Source: an uncultured Oscillospiraceae bacterium | GTDB lineage: Bacteria; Bacillota; Clostridia; Oscillospirales; Ruminococcaceae | DNA length: 43,797 nucleotides | Direction: 5' to 3' | NCBI GenBank assembly: GCA_949300115.1 | Contig: CASGDD010000170.1 | Location: 1 to 43,797 of the forward strand | Shown: one piece after another, positions 1 to 8,688 of the stretch | Numbering within the stretch: position 1 is the stretch's first letter | Layout: each line of letters opens with the position of its first letter | Program-made: the position numbers and the translations under genes | Notes under the pieces: model-generated | Told to the model about the DNA's origin: nothing | Database searches by the model: none | What the model saw: the letters and a program-made list of their open reading frames with translations, nothing else

Positions 1-2
1 AC

Positions 3-173
3 ACCACCTTCCGTACCGCCGATGCCGATGTCAAGCTCGTGCTCCAGTCCGGCGGCCCGATCCAGGGTGCCTATTACGAAGCCTCCAAGACCCTTTCCTT
101 CACCGTCTTACAGGCTGCCGGGAGCCCCGGCTGGCGGGTCGAGCACAAAGGCGAGTGGGGGATAGGACGGTAG
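3..173 (+). CDS. C-terminal fragment of an unidentified protein (5' end outside window)
   Basis: An open frame enters from the left edge in frame 3 and ends at TAG 171-173, giving the last 56 residues of a protein. Nearly every third codon position is G or C up to the stop, as in the window's real genes, so the reading frame is credible. The visible residues (TTFRTADADVKLVLQSGG...) contain no motif that I recognise, no membrane segment and few cysteines. No function can be assigned. The next gene starts about 280 bases later behind its own promoter, so there is no sign of an operon. Confidence 0.5.
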   Translation, partial: TTFRTADADVKLVLQSGGPIQGAYYEASKTLSFTVLQAAGSPGWRVEHKGEWGIGR

Positions 174-337
174 ATACTCGCGATGCGGCGTGGGGAGAAA
201 AGAGGGGCTGGAATCACCCATAGCGCGGGCATACCGCCTATCAATTACCGAGGAGAGCGGGATGCCCGGCCTGCATGGATCGAAAAAGCCTCTGTTTACC
301 ATGAAAATACATAGAGTTTACAAAAGATTCATAAGCG

Positions 338-366
338 TTGACTTTTCAGGTGCGGTGGGCTACAAT
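338..366 (+). promoter_or_regulatory. sigma-A promoter for the solute-binding lipoprotein gene
   Basis: A -35 box TTGACT (338-343) and a -10 box TACAAT (361-366) are separated by exactly 17 bases. The start codon of the next gene lies 86 bases downstream of the -10. Both boxes differ from the sigma-A consensus by one base. The rest of the 174-451 gap holds no gene or clear terminator that I can support. Confidence 0.8.
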
Positions 367-451
367 GGAAAAAGTCTAAAAAATAGATCCTCTGGCGAGA
401 ATTTTAGACAGGAAAGAGCTAGGATCGCTGTGACTGAAGGAGGAAAATAAG

Positions 452-2065
452 ATGAAAAGGTTTGCCCAGCTGATCGCGATGCTGCTGTGCCTCGCGATGG
501 TTCTGACCGCCTGCGGCGGTGGGGACACGAGCAGCGCCGCGTCCGAGAGTGCTGCGACCGAGAGTTCGGCCGCAACGTCGGGCGAGGCAAGCGAGTCGGC
601 TGCCGAAAACGCGAGCACCTCGGGGAAAGCGGACAAGAACACGCTGGTTTATGCTGTCTCGTCCGAGCCCGGCAAGTTGGATCCCCAGAACAACTCGCTG
701 CTTCCCGGCATGATGATCGAGAAGCAGATCTTTGATTCGCTGCTGGTCAAGAACGCCGAGACCGGCGAATTTGAGCCCAGCCTGGCCACCGCCTGGGAGT
801 GGGTCGACGACACCCACCTCAAGTTCACCCTCCGCGAGGGTGTCAAGTGGCACGATGGCAGCGATTTCACCGCCGCCGATGTCGTCTACACGATCGGCCG
901 TTTTGCGGACGGCGCTGCGACCGGTTCGCTCTATGCCGCCTTTGACGCCGAGAACACCACTGCCAACGGCGACTATGAGGTGACCATCGCCTTCAAGTAC
1001 GAGTTCGCGCCGGCGCTCAACTTCCTGGCGCACAACCGTGCGTTCATTGTCAGCCAGAACTTTGTCGAGACCAACGGCGTGGAAGCGCTTGAGCGCAGCC
1101 CGATCGGCACCGGTGCCTTCAAGTTCGTCGAGTGGGTCATCGGCAGCCATGTCAACCTGGTCCGCAACGAGGAGTACTGGGGCACCGTTCCCAGCTTTGA
1201 GAACCTGACCGTCCGCTTCATCGTCGATGATACCGCCCGCATGGTCGCCCTGGAGACCGGCGAGGTCGACATCGTTTCCGAGATCCAGTCGGAGGATATC
1301 GAGCGCGCGATCAACAATGAGGTCGAGGGCGTTGTCGGCTATGCGGTTCCGAGCTACAAGGTTTGGTACCTCTCCTTCAACGAGAGCTTCGAGCCCTTCC
1401 AGAAGAAGGAAGTCCGTCTGGCCATGGCCCACGCGGTCGACTGGGTTGCTGCCTGTGAGGTGGCCGGTGCGATGACCGTTGAGCCCGCCGAGAGCATTGT
1501 TGCTTCCACCGTCTTCGGCTATGCGCCGCAGGGTGTCTACGAGTACGATCCCGAACTTAGCAAGCAGCTGCTTGCCGAGGCCGGCTATGCCGATGGCTTT
1601 GAGGTCACCTGCGTTGAGGAGGAGACCCCGATTGCTGTCCGTATGATCGAGACCTGCCAGGCCTACTTCGCCGAGGTCGGCATCACGATGAACATCGAGA
1701 CGGTTGATACCGCGACCTGGAACGATGCCAACGCGAAGGGCACCTCGATGCTGGCTGTCACCAACATGACCGCCATGACCGGCGACCCGATGCACACGAT
1801 GAATGCGATGGTCAACACCTCCGCAACCATCACCGGCAAGGTTACCGACGAGCACTACAACGAGCTGTTCGAGCAGGGCGCTGCCGAGCTGGATGAGACC
1901 AAGCGCGCCGAGATCTATGCCGAACTGCAGGCGTATGATCACGACAACGCCTATCACATCCCGCTGTTCCAGCAGATCATCACCTACGGTGTCCGCGACT
2001 ACATCGAGAACTTTGAGCCCGACGCGGGTCTCCAGCTCGATTGCAAGGGTATCGTGATCAACTAA
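452..2065 (+). CDS. ABC transporter substrate-binding lipoprotein, family 5 (peptide/nickel type)
   Basis: This 537-residue protein is a lipid-anchored extracellular solute-binding protein of the DppA/OppA family (SBP_bac_5). The N-terminus is a lipoprotein signal: MKR, a hydrophobic stretch and a lipobox LTAC with the modified cysteine at residue 21, followed by a Ser/Ala/Glu-rich linker to about residue 65. The mature part carries the family's opening pattern (LVYAVSSEPGKLDP, then FEPSLATAWEW and LREGVKWHDGSDFTAADVVYT). Length is typical. The start is set by AAGGAGG at 437-443, eight bases before ATG. No permease or ATPase of the peptide class lies nearby, so it is an orphan binding protein that must recruit a transporter encoded elsewhere. 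Substrate is unknown: peptides are the default guess, but the family also binds nickel, sugars and glutathione. Confidence 0.92.
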   Translation: MKRFAQLIAMLLCLAMVLTACGGGDTSSAASESAATESSAATSGEASESAAENASTSGKADKNTLVYAVSSEPGKLDPQNNSLLPGMMIEKQIFDSLLVKNAETGEFEPSLATAWEWVDDTHLKFTLREGVKWHDGSDFTAADVVYTIGRFADGAATGSLYAAFDAENTTANGDYEVTIAFKYEFAPALNFLAHNRAFIVSQNFVETNGVEALERSPIGTGAFKFVEWVIGSHVNLVRNEEYWGTVPSFENLTVRFIVDDTARMVALETGEVDIVSEIQSEDIERAINNEVEGVVGYAVPSYKVWYLSFNESFEPFQKKEVRLAMAHAVDWVAACEVAGAMTVEPAESIVASTVFGYAPQGVYEYDPELSKQLLAEAGYADGFEVTCVEEETPIAVRMIETCQAYFAEVGITMNIETVDTATWNDANAKGTSMLAVTNMTAMTGDPMHTMNAMVNTSATITGKVTDEHYNELFEQGAAELDETKRAEIYAELQAYDHDNAYHIPLFQQIITYGVRDYIENFEPDAGLQLDCKGIVIN

Positions 2066-2090
2066 CCTCGTTTTACAATGAGGCAAACAG

Positions 2091-2121
2091 AGGGACGTCC
2101 CCACGGGGACGTCCCTTTTTG
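2091..2121 (+). terminator. Rho-independent terminator after the solute-binding protein gene
   Basis: A perfect inverted repeat, AGGGACGTCCCC (2091-2102) against GGGGACGTCCCT (2105-2116), is followed at once by five T residues. It starts 26 bases after the stop codon and closes the monocistronic unit. Confidence 0.92.
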
Positions 2122-2170
2122 TGTCGCGGTTGGTTGATACCTACACGATGGCCGCGGGGATGGCGCCCCC

Positions 2171-2199
2171 TTCTTTTTTCCTTTTCGGGGTGGTATAAT
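2171..2199 (+). promoter_or_regulatory. Extended -10 promoter for the zinc-ribbon protein gene
   Basis: TGGTATAAT (2191-2199) is a perfect extended -10 element. The -35 position, 17 bases upstream, is only TTCTTT (2171-2176), as is common when the TG extension is present. The transcript would have a leader of about 125 bases, AT-rich between 2230 and 2300, in which I see no recognised riboswitch. Confidence 0.65.
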
Positions 2200-2330
2200 G
2201 GCTTTTGAAACGAGGATTCCTGCGAACGAAAGAGGAAAATATCATACAATAAGATAAATCTGCATGATATTATACTTTTTGTATTTATTTTTTGCCCTGA
2301 TGGCGTTTGAATCGGAGAGGGGAACAGACG

Positions 2331-2900
2331 ATGACGACACGCTACTGTCCTGCCTGTGGGCGGGCCTACGATCTGGACGAACATCCCGCCTTCTGTGCCG
2401 GATGCGGACAGCCGCTGGGGGAGGCGGAGAAGCGAAAGCGGATGACCAATCCCTTTTATCTCGACCCGGCCGAAACCAATCCCGCCTATTGGCTGGTCGA
2501 TCCCGCGGTCCATCCTGAGGGTGCAGGGGATGGGGCACAGCAGGCGGAGAGCGGGAAGGAGGGGGAGACGGCCGCGGCCCATCGGCCGGAAGAGGGGCCG
2601 GTTCACCGGGTGTCACCCGACCGCTGTCAGCTTGTCCCCTGGCAGGCGGGCCTGCTTTCGCTGCTGATCGTTGGCGCCGGACCGATTGCCAACGGCCAGG
2701 TGCTCAAGGGGGTGCTGATGAACCTGATTGCCACCCTGTTTGTCTATCTCCTGCCCGAATGGCAGTTTACCGGCCTGCAGGAGCTGCTCTTTCGGATGGC
2801 GGTGCTGCTCTGCAGCGCGCTCGACGGCTATCTCTGCGCCCGCAAGCTGCGGCAGGGCCGTCCGCTCGGCCTCTTCAGCATGTTTGGCGGCCGCTGGTAG
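2331..2900 (+). CDS. Zinc-ribbon membrane protein of unknown function
   Basis: This 189-residue protein starts with a four-cysteine zinc ribbon: CPAC at residues 6-9 and CAGC at residues 22-25. A charged, low-complexity linker of about 60 residues follows. The C-terminal third is hydrophobic, with two or three likely membrane helices from about residue 105 (GLLSLLIVGAGPIA, then LMNLIATLFVYLL, then LLFRMAVLLCSAL). This zinc_ribbon-plus-helices layout is common in Firmicutes proteins of unknown role. An in-frame TTG at 2307 is possible, but ATG 2331 has the ribosome binding site (GGAGAGGGG at 2314-2322, eight bases upstream). It has its own promoter and terminator. No function is proposed. Confidence 0.72.
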   Translation: MTTRYCPACGRAYDLDEHPAFCAGCGQPLGEAEKRKRMTNPFYLDPAETNPAYWLVDPAVHPEGAGDGAQQAESGKEGETAAAHRPEEGPVHRVSPDRCQLVPWQAGLLSLLIVGAGPIANGQVLKGVLMNLIATLFVYLLPEWQFTGLQELLFRMAVLLCSALDGYLCARKLRQGRPLGLFSMFGGRW

Positions 2901-2922
2901 GGGCCCATCTGGCACATAAAAC

Positions 2923-2967
2923 AAATCCCCCGAGGATCCCGTGGTTTGGATCTTCGGGGGATTTTTG
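2923..2967. terminator. Bidirectional terminator between convergent genes
   Basis: A 17-base stem, with one G-U pair, runs from 2923-2939 to 2948-2964 around an eight-base loop. On the + strand it ends in ATTTTTG. On the - strand it ends in ATTTGTTTTATG. It sits between the stop of the zinc-ribbon gene (2900) and the stop of the cytidine deaminase gene (2995) and can serve both. Confidence 0.88.
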
Positions 2968-2994
2968 ATGGCAGATCGGCCGATGGCGGGCCGC

Positions 2995-3378
2995 TCACTC
3001 CCAGCGATCGGGCAGCAGCTCGTCGAGGGTGGCCGTTCGATCGGGGAGCAGAATCTCACAATCGAGATTGCGGGGATTGATCTGGTAGAGAAACTCCCGG
3101 CAGCGTCCGCAGGGCGGAACGACGCGCGTTTCGGTGAGGGCGACCAGCCGCACCACCCGGCTTTCGCCGGCGGTGATCATCGCGGCGATGGCGGCATGCT
3201 CGGCACAGAATCCCATCGAGCAGGGCACGTCGATGCAGACGCCGCGGTAGATATGCCCCTCTGCGGTCAGCAGGGCGGCCGCCACCGATCCGGCCGAGGC
3301 GGAGGGGGTGAGATCACGGGGATGCAGCACCGCCCGCGCGGCCTGGATGAGTTCGTCAAAGGGATTGCAGCGTTCCAT
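2995..3378 (-). CDS. Cytidine deaminase family protein
   Basis: This 127-residue zinc-dependent deaminase probably converts cytidine or deoxycytidine to uridine in pyrimidine salvage. The zinc and catalytic motifs are present: CAEH at residues 58-61 (ligand C58, proton-shuttle E60) and PCGRC at 89-93 (ligands C90 and C93). This matches the homotetrameric cytidine/blasticidin-S deaminase group, whose members are about 130 residues. The motif is followed by REF rather than the RQ common in Cdd, which leans slightly to the blasticidin-deaminase-like subgroup. The exact substrate is therefore uncertain. The gene starts nine bases after the stop of the P-loop protein gene, with GGAGG in that gap, so the two are probably co-transcribed. 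Confidence 0.88.
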   Translation of the reverse strand: MERCNPFDELIQAARAVLHPRDLTPSASAGSVAAALLTAEGHIYRGVCIDVPCSMGFCAEHAAIAAMITAGESRVVRLVALTETRVVPPCGRCREFLYQINPRNLDCEILLPDRTATLDELLPDRWE

Positions 3379-3387
3379 CGGGGCCTC

Positions 3388-4323
3388 CTATTCCGGCATA
3401 TCGACCATCAGCAGCTTGTTGAGGTTTTTGCCGGTGGTCTTCCAACTCTCGCCCACCATGCCGACCAGCAGATACTCGTCCCGCTTGGGATCGTAGGGCA
3501 TCTCGTCGATCAGCGTAAAGGTTTTGATCTCGCCGGTCGATCGGACATGGATGCGCGGGCCGGTGCAGTAATGGCGGTGGTCACCGATCATGACGTGGGT
3601 CTCATCGACATAGGAGACGGGCAGATCCTGCGCGATGAGCTTCCGTACCTCCTCCTCGATCTCCTTGATGTCGATATCCGGCCGCTCGGGGAAGGCCATG
3701 ATAAAGCCGTGCCGCACATCCCGGTGGAGGAAGGTGCCGTGGTAGGACTGCTGGACGAAGATTTCGACCAGATCTTCGGCGGTATGGGCGCGCTTGCGGT
3801 ATTCGATCGATTTGAAAACCGCCTCGGCGATGTCCCCCGGTTCGGGGCCGAAGAGGTTGGGCCGGGTGATGACCACCTCCTGCCCCACCCCGATGAGGAT
3901 ATCGGCGTTGCGTTCGAGAATGGGGTAGATGAGATCGAAATGCTCGACGACCACCCGTTTGCCGAGCGAGAGGGCGTTTTTGATCGCGTCGGCCAGCTCG
4001 TGCATCTGGGTGAAGGCCGACTCAAAGCGGATGTCGAGATGGTAGGTGTGGGCGGAATAGAAGGCGGTCGGGTTGATGTCGAGCAGGGGCAGCGGCCGGA
4101 CGTTGACCCCCTCGTCGTCGTTGGTCAGCTCGAGCCCGGGGAACATCCCCTTGACCAGGATGCTCTTGCCCGACCCCGCTTCGCCGATGATGCCAATCAG
4201 CTGGTCGAAGGGGCTTAGATACTGGGAAGCGATCTGCATCCCCAGTTCGGCCATCCGCGCGTAGCCGCGCGGCGCAAAATAGACGCTGTACAGGTGACTT
4301 TGCAGGGTGTGGGAGTAAGCCAT
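3388..4323 (-). CDS. P-loop NTPase with an AlaX/AlaRS second-additional-domain-like C-terminus
   Basis: This 311-residue cytosolic protein has two parts. Residues 40-170 form a P-loop domain with Walker A GEAGSGKS at 47-54, resembling small kinases. Residues 175-275 resemble the editing (second additional) domain of alanyl/threonyl-tRNA synthetases: RAHTAEDL at 178-185, a conserved-looking EIEEEVRKLIAQDLPV helix, then CTGPRIH at 253-259 and TGEIKTF. The usual metal motif HTAxH...CxxxH is altered: the second histidine is an aspartate and the Cys-His spacing is longer. ATG 4323 is chosen because AGGAGG lies eight bases upstream. It has its own promoter and lies next to the glutamate mutase operon but is separated from it by a terminator. 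No function is known to me; nucleoside/uridine kinase-like activity is one option. Confidence 0.75.
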   Translation of the reverse strand: MAYSHTLQSHLYSVYFAPRGYARMAELGMQIASQYLSPFDQLIGIIGEAGSGKSILVKGMFPGLELTNDDEGVNVRPLPLLDINPTAFYSAHTYHLDIRFESAFTQMHELADAIKNALSLGKRVVVEHFDLIYPILERNADILIGVGQEVVITRPNLFGPEPGDIAEAVFKSIEYRKRAHTAEDLVEIFVQQSYHGTFLHRDVRHGFIMAFPERPDIDIKEIEEEVRKLIAQDLPVSYVDETHVMIGDHRHYCTGPRIHVRSTGEIKTFTLIDEMPYDPKRDEYLLVGMVGESWKTTGKNLNKLLMVDMPE

Positions 4324-4351
4324 GGCGATACCTCCTGTTTGGGATACTTCC

Positions 4352-4380
4352 AGTATAAACGGACGACGGCAAAAGCGCAA
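4352..4380 (-). promoter_or_regulatory. Sigma-A promoter for the P-loop protein / cytidine deaminase unit
   Basis: Read on the - strand: TTGCGC (4380-4375), a 17-base spacer, then TATACT (4357-4352). Transcription would start about 20 bases before the ATG at 4323. Confidence 0.8.
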
Positions 4381-4397
4381 GCGTGTGGATGCCGGCA

Positions 4398-4432
4398 AAC
4401 GCAAAGCACCCCGCCGTAGATGGGCGGGGTGC
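4398..4432 (-). terminator. Terminator of the glmS-glmL-glmE-mal operon
   Basis: On the - strand the stem GCACCCCGCC/GGCGGGGTGC (4432-4423 and 4415-4406) is followed by TTTGCGTTTGCC. The tail is only moderately T-rich. It lies 30 bases after the mal stop codon and upstream of the next promoter on the same strand. Confidence 0.72.
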
Positions 4433-4462
4433 CGCTGGATGGTTGTGGATGGAGCGGGCGCC

Positions 4463-5713
4463 TTACCGGCGCGCCTTGGCGGCGCGCAGCGCGAGAATCC
4501 GCTGCATCTCGTTGTAGACGATCATATAGCCCTCGTCGACGCCCATGCCGGGTTTGGCAAGGATCTGATCGGCGTCGGTGGCCATGGCGATGTGGGTGCA
4601 GACCTGGGCCGAACGGTCGGTCTCGTTGCAGGTACCGCCCTGATAGGCGCCGATGCCCTTCGATTTGCAGTAGAGCACCGCCTCGGCGATGTTGTTGATG
4701 CCGCCGAGATCGGGGGTCTTGATCTGCAGCATGTGGCCGGCCTTGTTGTCGGCGAAATACCGGATATCCTCGAGGGTGTTGCACCACTCGTCGGCGACGA
4801 TCTCCACCCCGATGCCGCGCTCATCGAGCGTACGGCGGAGCTCGCGCAGGGCGATCATCTGGCCCTCCCGCTCACCGACATCCATCGGGCCCTCGATCCG
4901 CAGGTGGAAGGGCTTCGCCATCGCTTCCAGCTCGGCCAGATAGTCGGCCATCGCCGGGTAGTTGTTGTTGCCGAAGATCAGCCCGATGGTGCCATAGACG
5001 TCGATGTGGAAGATGGGCTGGTAGTCATCCGACAGGCGCAGCTGCAGGATGCGGTCACGCAGCCAGCCGACATACTCCTTGAGCAGTTCGCCCTGCTTGC
5101 CGAGCTTCTCCTCGACGTTGTTGATCAGCGCGTGGGGCAGTACATCCGAGCCTTTGAGGATCATCTTGTCGGTACCGGCATAGCGGTCGTCGCCCGACTG
5201 GGAGAAGATGGGGATGGGATGGTCGTTGACCTGGGTGCCGTACTCGTCGGCAATGACCTCGCACATCAGCCGGTGGGACGCTTTGGCGGCGGCGTCGAGG
5301 ATCGCCTGGGTGACACCGTAGCGCAGCGCGGTATGCAGCCGCTTGCCATCCAGCTCGTAGCGGTCGATCATCTCGGCGAGCGGCCGGAACGCGCCCGCCT
5401 CCTTGCCGACCAGCATCGGTTTGATCACCTGCTCGATCACCGGAATGAAATCGTCGGCGAGGAAGAGGGGATCCCGACCGCCGCAGCCGGAGTACTGGAC
5501 GGCGGCGCAGTCGCCCTGGGCAATCTGGCCGTCCTCCAGAAGCAGCATGACCGAAATGGCCTCGCCCGGCTGCCGGACCGCCTTGAAGCCGTCGGTCATC
5601 GGCGCGCCGAAGTAGGCGTTGCCCTCGTGACGGGCGCCCGCTTTGATGGCCCGCTGGTCGTCAAAGAAGAAGCCGGTACGTCCCTTTGCACAGATCACAT
5701 CGATGATTTTCAT
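4463..5713 (-). CDS. mal: Methylaspartate ammonia-lyase
   Basis: This 416-residue enolase-superfamily enzyme removes ammonia from (2S,3S)-3-methylaspartate to give mesaconate, the second step of the methylaspartate route of glutamate fermentation. Residues expected from the Clostridium tetanomorphum enzyme (413 residues) are present at nearly the same numbers. H194 is in LPHALIN. The magnesium ligands are D238, E274 and D308 (HIDVYG, RIEGP, VADEW). The catalytic lysine is K332 in QIKTPDLGGI. ATG 5713 starts the conserved MKIIDVICA. The upstream frame extension is rejected because AAGAAGG lies ten bases before 5713. It is the last gene of the glm operon, 91 bases after glmE, with a GC-rich intercistronic hairpin. 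Confidence in the family is high. Confidence 0.96.
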   Translation of the reverse strand: MKIIDVICAKGRTGFFFDDQRAIKAGARHEGNAYFGAPMTDGFKAVRQPGEAISVMLLLEDGQIAQGDCAAVQYSGCGGRDPLFLADDFIPVIEQVIKPMLVGKEAGAFRPLAEMIDRYELDGKRLHTALRYGVTQAILDAAAKASHRLMCEVIADEYGTQVNDHPIPIFSQSGDDRYAGTDKMILKGSDVLPHALINNVEEKLGKQGELLKEYVGWLRDRILQLRLSDDYQPIFHIDVYGTIGLIFGNNNYPAMADYLAELEAMAKPFHLRIEGPMDVGEREGQMIALRELRRTLDERGIGVEIVADEWCNTLEDIRYFADNKAGHMLQIKTPDLGGINNIAEAVLYCKSKGIGAYQGGTCNETDRSAQVCTHIAMATDADQILAKPGMGVDEGYMIVYNEMQRILALRAAKARR

Positions 5714-5742
5714 CTTCAAAAATCCTTCTTTCTGATCGGTTG

Positions 5743-5769
5743 CCCGCCGCCATGCAGGGAATCGGCGGG
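5743..5769 (-). other. Intercistronic hairpin between glmE and mal
   Basis: CCCGCCG (5743-5749) pairs with CGGCGGG (5763-5769) around a 13-base loop in the 91-base gap between glmE and mal. No T-run follows on the - strand, so it is more likely an RNA-stabilising or processing hairpin than a terminator. Confidence 0.45.
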
Positions 5770-5804
5770 ATGAATGATGGGGGATGACGCTGTCGGAGGA
5801 GGGG

Positions 5805-7256
5805 TTATCCCCGCGGCCGTCCAACCAGCCGCCCCTTGCTGATGGCATAGATGTCGTCGATGACCATCTGGAAGGAAGCCTTGCGCTTCTCCGCCTTGGC
5901 GCGCAGATCGATCATCTCGCGATGGTAGTCGAGGATCTCCTTCGAGAGGGGCACCGCGCCCGGCTCGAGGATGCGCACCGCGCCAAAGTGGTCACGGGCG
6001 GGCAGCATCTTGCCGGCGTTGTAGCGGCTGGGCGCAAAGGGGACGTCGAGGACGCCGGCCTGGAAGGCGCGCACCGCGCCCAGCGCGATATCCCCCTCAC
6101 CGAGTTCGAAGCATTTGTCCAGGATGCAGCGGGTCTCGGCCAGGGTGATGTCAATCTCCTTCTGGACATCCTCCGAATGGTAGACCTGGTCGGAGAGCAT
6201 CGAAATGGTCTGCTTGGTGCAGCGCAGGCCCTGGGCGTTGGCCTCCTTGGTGGGGATGCCCATCGCCTCGTGCGGGCTCTTGGTGATGACCTTGGTCGCG
6301 CCCGAGAAGGCGGCTGCAGCGCTGCCCCAGGCGATGACGCCGAACGCCTGCGCCTCATCCTGCGGGAAGCCGCCCATCCACTGGTGGAAGACGGTGGTGA
6401 CCTCGCAGTCGGTGTAGCCGTAGCGCTCGAGATATTCGTCGGTGATCATCGCGAGCGAGCGGATGGCGGCGACATCCTGGTTGAGGTTGCCGAGCTGTCC
6501 GTAGCCGACGCTGATGTTTTTGACCCCCTGCTCGGCGGCCAGCAGCGCCTCGATGACGGCAACCGCGTGGGAGATGCAGGGCGGTACCAGCGTCCCAGTC
6601 AGCGGTCCGAACGGCTCGCGGTTGATCGGCACCCCCGCCTCCTCGTAGAAGCCCACCAGCCGGTCGGCATACTGCCAGTCGGCAATCGTCTTCTCGAGGG
6701 GCACGCTCTTGGCATAGGGGATGTTGTAGGAGATGCCGCCGCCCTCATAGCTGGTAAAGCCGCCGGCGAGGCTGATCTCGGTGAGCAGACGGGCGTCGGG
6801 GGTGCCGTGACGGATCTGAACCGGCACATCGATCGCTTCGATGATGGCCCGGCAGCCGGCAATGCCGTGGTTGACGGCCGGGAAGCCGTTGAGGGCGGAT
6901 TTGCCCGTCTTGATCGACTCCTCGATGCCGATGTCCGCCTCGTGGTAGCGGTTCTGGCGGGTGTAGCTGTCGATGGTGGTCGGCAGCAGGTCGGCCTGTC
7001 CTTCGTTCTGCAGGTGGGTCAGCAGCTCGATGTGCTTGTCGATCAGTGCGACGCCGGCGCGCGGCTGGGTGAGGGTGCGGCCCTCCCTTTTGGCGGCGCT
7101 GAGCTTGCGGGAGAAGATCTTCGACTCGGGCAGAGCTTTGTGGTAGGCGACCGCCTCCTCAAAGTTGACATCCTTGCCGGTCGGCCAGCCGGTTAAAATC
7201 TCCTGCTGGATTGCGCGGAATTCCCCCTCGGGGATTTTTTTGTTTTTCAGTTCCAT
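5805..7256 (-). CDS. glmE: Glutamate mutase epsilon (catalytic) subunit
   Basis: This 483-residue TIM-barrel subunit of coenzyme-B12-dependent glutamate mutase interconverts (S)-glutamate and (2S,3S)-3-methylaspartate. The length matches clostridial GlmE/MutE. The three arginines known to clamp the substrate carboxylates occur at the published numbers R66 (QPRAG), R100 (YTRQN) and R149 (QIRHG). E171, Y177 and Y181 ([13 protein letters not shown]) are likewise present at the expected positions. It partners with the B12-binding GlmS. The start has AGGAGG six bases upstream. It follows glmL by 55 bases in the order glmS-glmL-glmE-mal, the order known from glutamate-fermenting clostridia. This is among the firmest functional calls in the window. 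Confidence 0.97.
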   Translation of the reverse strand: MELKNKKIPEGEFRAIQQEILTGWPTGKDVNFEEAVAYHKALPESKIFSRKLSAAKREGRTLTQPRAGVALIDKHIELLTHLQNEGQADLLPTTIDSYTRQNRYHEADIGIEESIKTGKSALNGFPAVNHGIAGCRAIIEAIDVPVQIRHGTPDARLLTEISLAGGFTSYEGGGISYNIPYAKSVPLEKTIADWQYADRLVGFYEEAGVPINREPFGPLTGTLVPPCISHAVAVIEALLAAEQGVKNISVGYGQLGNLNQDVAAIRSLAMITDEYLERYGYTDCEVTTVFHQWMGGFPQDEAQAFGVIAWGSAAAAFSGATKVITKSPHEAMGIPTKEANAQGLRCTKQTISMLSDQVYHSEDVQKEIDITLAETRCILDKCFELGEGDIALGAVRAFQAGVLDVPFAPSRYNAGKMLPARDHFGAVRILEPGAVPLSKEILDYHREMIDLRAKAEKRKASFQMVIDDIYAISKGRLVGRPRG

Positions 7257-7311
7257 CGGTATCCTCCTGTTTGAGGTTGTCGTCGGTGGGATGGGGCATC
7301 GAACGATCGGA

Positions 7312-8688
7312 TCAGGCGGGAACGAGCTCCCGTTTCATGATCCGCAGGGCCGCATCGGGATAGTGTTCGCTGAGCAGACCCATGCCGGCGAGAATATACC
7401 GCCGGTCGACCAGGACCGACGCCTCGGTCGGCATCAGCGCGTAGGGATCGCTGCGGTTCTGCAGGGCGAACTGGGCGATCTCAGCCACCCGGTCGGAGTG
7501 GATGATCGCGCCGCCGGTCATGATGAGCTGGTGAACGAGGGTGAGGTCCTTGCCGGTCTGGGCAAACGCCTCGCCCATCGGGGTGTAGATCTGTTCGAGC
7601 CGTCCGGCATGGCGGCGAACGGCGGTCTCGACCGCCACCGAGGCGAGCGCCCCATCCAACCGGCGCAGTTCGTCGGTATCGGGCAGCGTGTCGGTGTGGC
7701 TGCCGAGGTAGTCGATCAGCTCGGCGGTACGGTCCTCGTCGATGCCGGCCATCTGGGCGATCCGGGGGATGCCGCCCGCGTCGGCGATGCCGTGGATCGA
7801 GTAGCGCATGCCGATGTCCCCCTCGACCGTCCGCTTGTTGCGCGGTTCGGTCAGCCCCTTCAAGATGGTGTTGAGGCGGGTGGGAGAGCCGTCGCAGATC
7901 GAATAGACGTCGGTGGTGGCCCCGCCGAGATCGACCGCGACCAGGTCGCCGAGGCCCGGTTCGTTCTCGGTGCCGTTTGCGAGCAGCTTCATCGCGGTGA
8001 GCATGGCGGCGGGGGTGGGCATCATGATGCCCGAAATGAGCTCCATCGCTTTGGAGAGCCCCTTCGCCTGGATAATCCGTTCGAGGAAGATGGCGCGGAT
8101 AGTCTCCTGGGTCGGCTCGATGTTGGTGACGCCGAAGCGGGGCATGACATTTTCGCAGATCCGAACGGTCCAGCCGTCGAGCAGCTTGGCGCATTTCGCC
8201 GAAGCCGACCGGTTGCCGGCGATGACCACCGGGCAGAGGGGCGGAATCTTGGCAAGTGCCTCGGCGTTGTGCAGAATACAGGCCGAATTGCCTCCGTCGG
8301 TGCCGCCGGTCAGCAGCAGGATGTCCGGCTTCGCGGCGGCGATATCCTCGATATCCTCCTCGGTGAGTTCGTAGGAATAGACCCCGATGACCTTGGCGCC
8401 GGCGCCGAGGCTGGCGAGCCGGGCCGCTTCGGCGGTCAGTTCGGGAACCAGTCCGCTGGTGATCATCCGCAGTCCGCCGGCGGCCGACGAGCAGGCATAC
8501 CGTTCGGCGAATGCGAGCGGGCCGGTTGTCTTCTCCAGCGCCGCCAGGGCATTCTGCAGCCCCTCGCCGATGTCGGTCTCGACCGTCGTGTAGCTGGCGG
8601 CGGTGCCGAGCAGCACCTCACCCTCGACGTCGACGGCGGTCACCTTGGTGTAGGTGCTGCCGAAATCGATGAGCAGAACCGGTTTCAT
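7312..8688 (-). CDS. glmL: Glutamate mutase reactivation protein GlmL (MutL)
   Basis: This 458-residue ASKHA-fold (actin/Hsp70-like) ATPase belongs to the family that reactivates glutamate mutase by exchanging damaged cobalamin. The N-terminal phosphate-1 motif is [16 protein letters not shown] (residues 4-19). The second phosphate motif is [13 protein letters not shown] near residue 250. LLTGGTDGG lies between them. It is not the DNA-repair MutL, despite the shared old name. Its ATG overlaps the glmS stop codon in an ATGA (8685-8688), so translation is probably coupled to glmS. Length and order match clostridial operons. The reactivase role comes from work on the family, not from this sequence. 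Confidence 0.93.
   Translation of the reverse strand: MKPVLLIDFGSTYTKVTAVDVEGEVLLGTAASYTTVETDIGEGLQNALAALEKTTGPLAFAERYACSSAAGGLRMITSGLVPELTAEAARLASLGAGAKVIGVYSYELTEEDIEDIAAAKPDILLLTGGTDGGNSACILHNAEALAKIPPLCPVVIAGNRSASAKCAKLLDGWTVRICENVMPRFGVTNIEPTQETIRAIFLERIIQAKGLSKAMELISGIMMPTPAAMLTAMKLLANGTENEPGLGDLVAVDLGGATTDVYSICDGSPTRLNTILKGLTEPRNKRTVEGDIGMRYSIHGIADAGGIPRIAQMAGIDEDRTAELIDYLGSHTDTLPDTDELRRLDGALASVAVETAVRRHAGRLEQIYTPMGEAFAQTGKDLTLVHQLIMTGGAIIHSDRVAEIAQFALQNRSDPYALMPTEASVLVDRRYILAGMGLLSEHYPDAALRIMKRELVPA

Noticed and set aside
419-2104. 561-codon open frame antisense to the solute-binding protein gene
   Set aside because: It mirrors a highly GC-biased real gene; the product is low-complexity (Gly/Leu/Asp/Val rich) with no family pattern, and the + strand frame has promoter, binding site, signal peptide and terminator.
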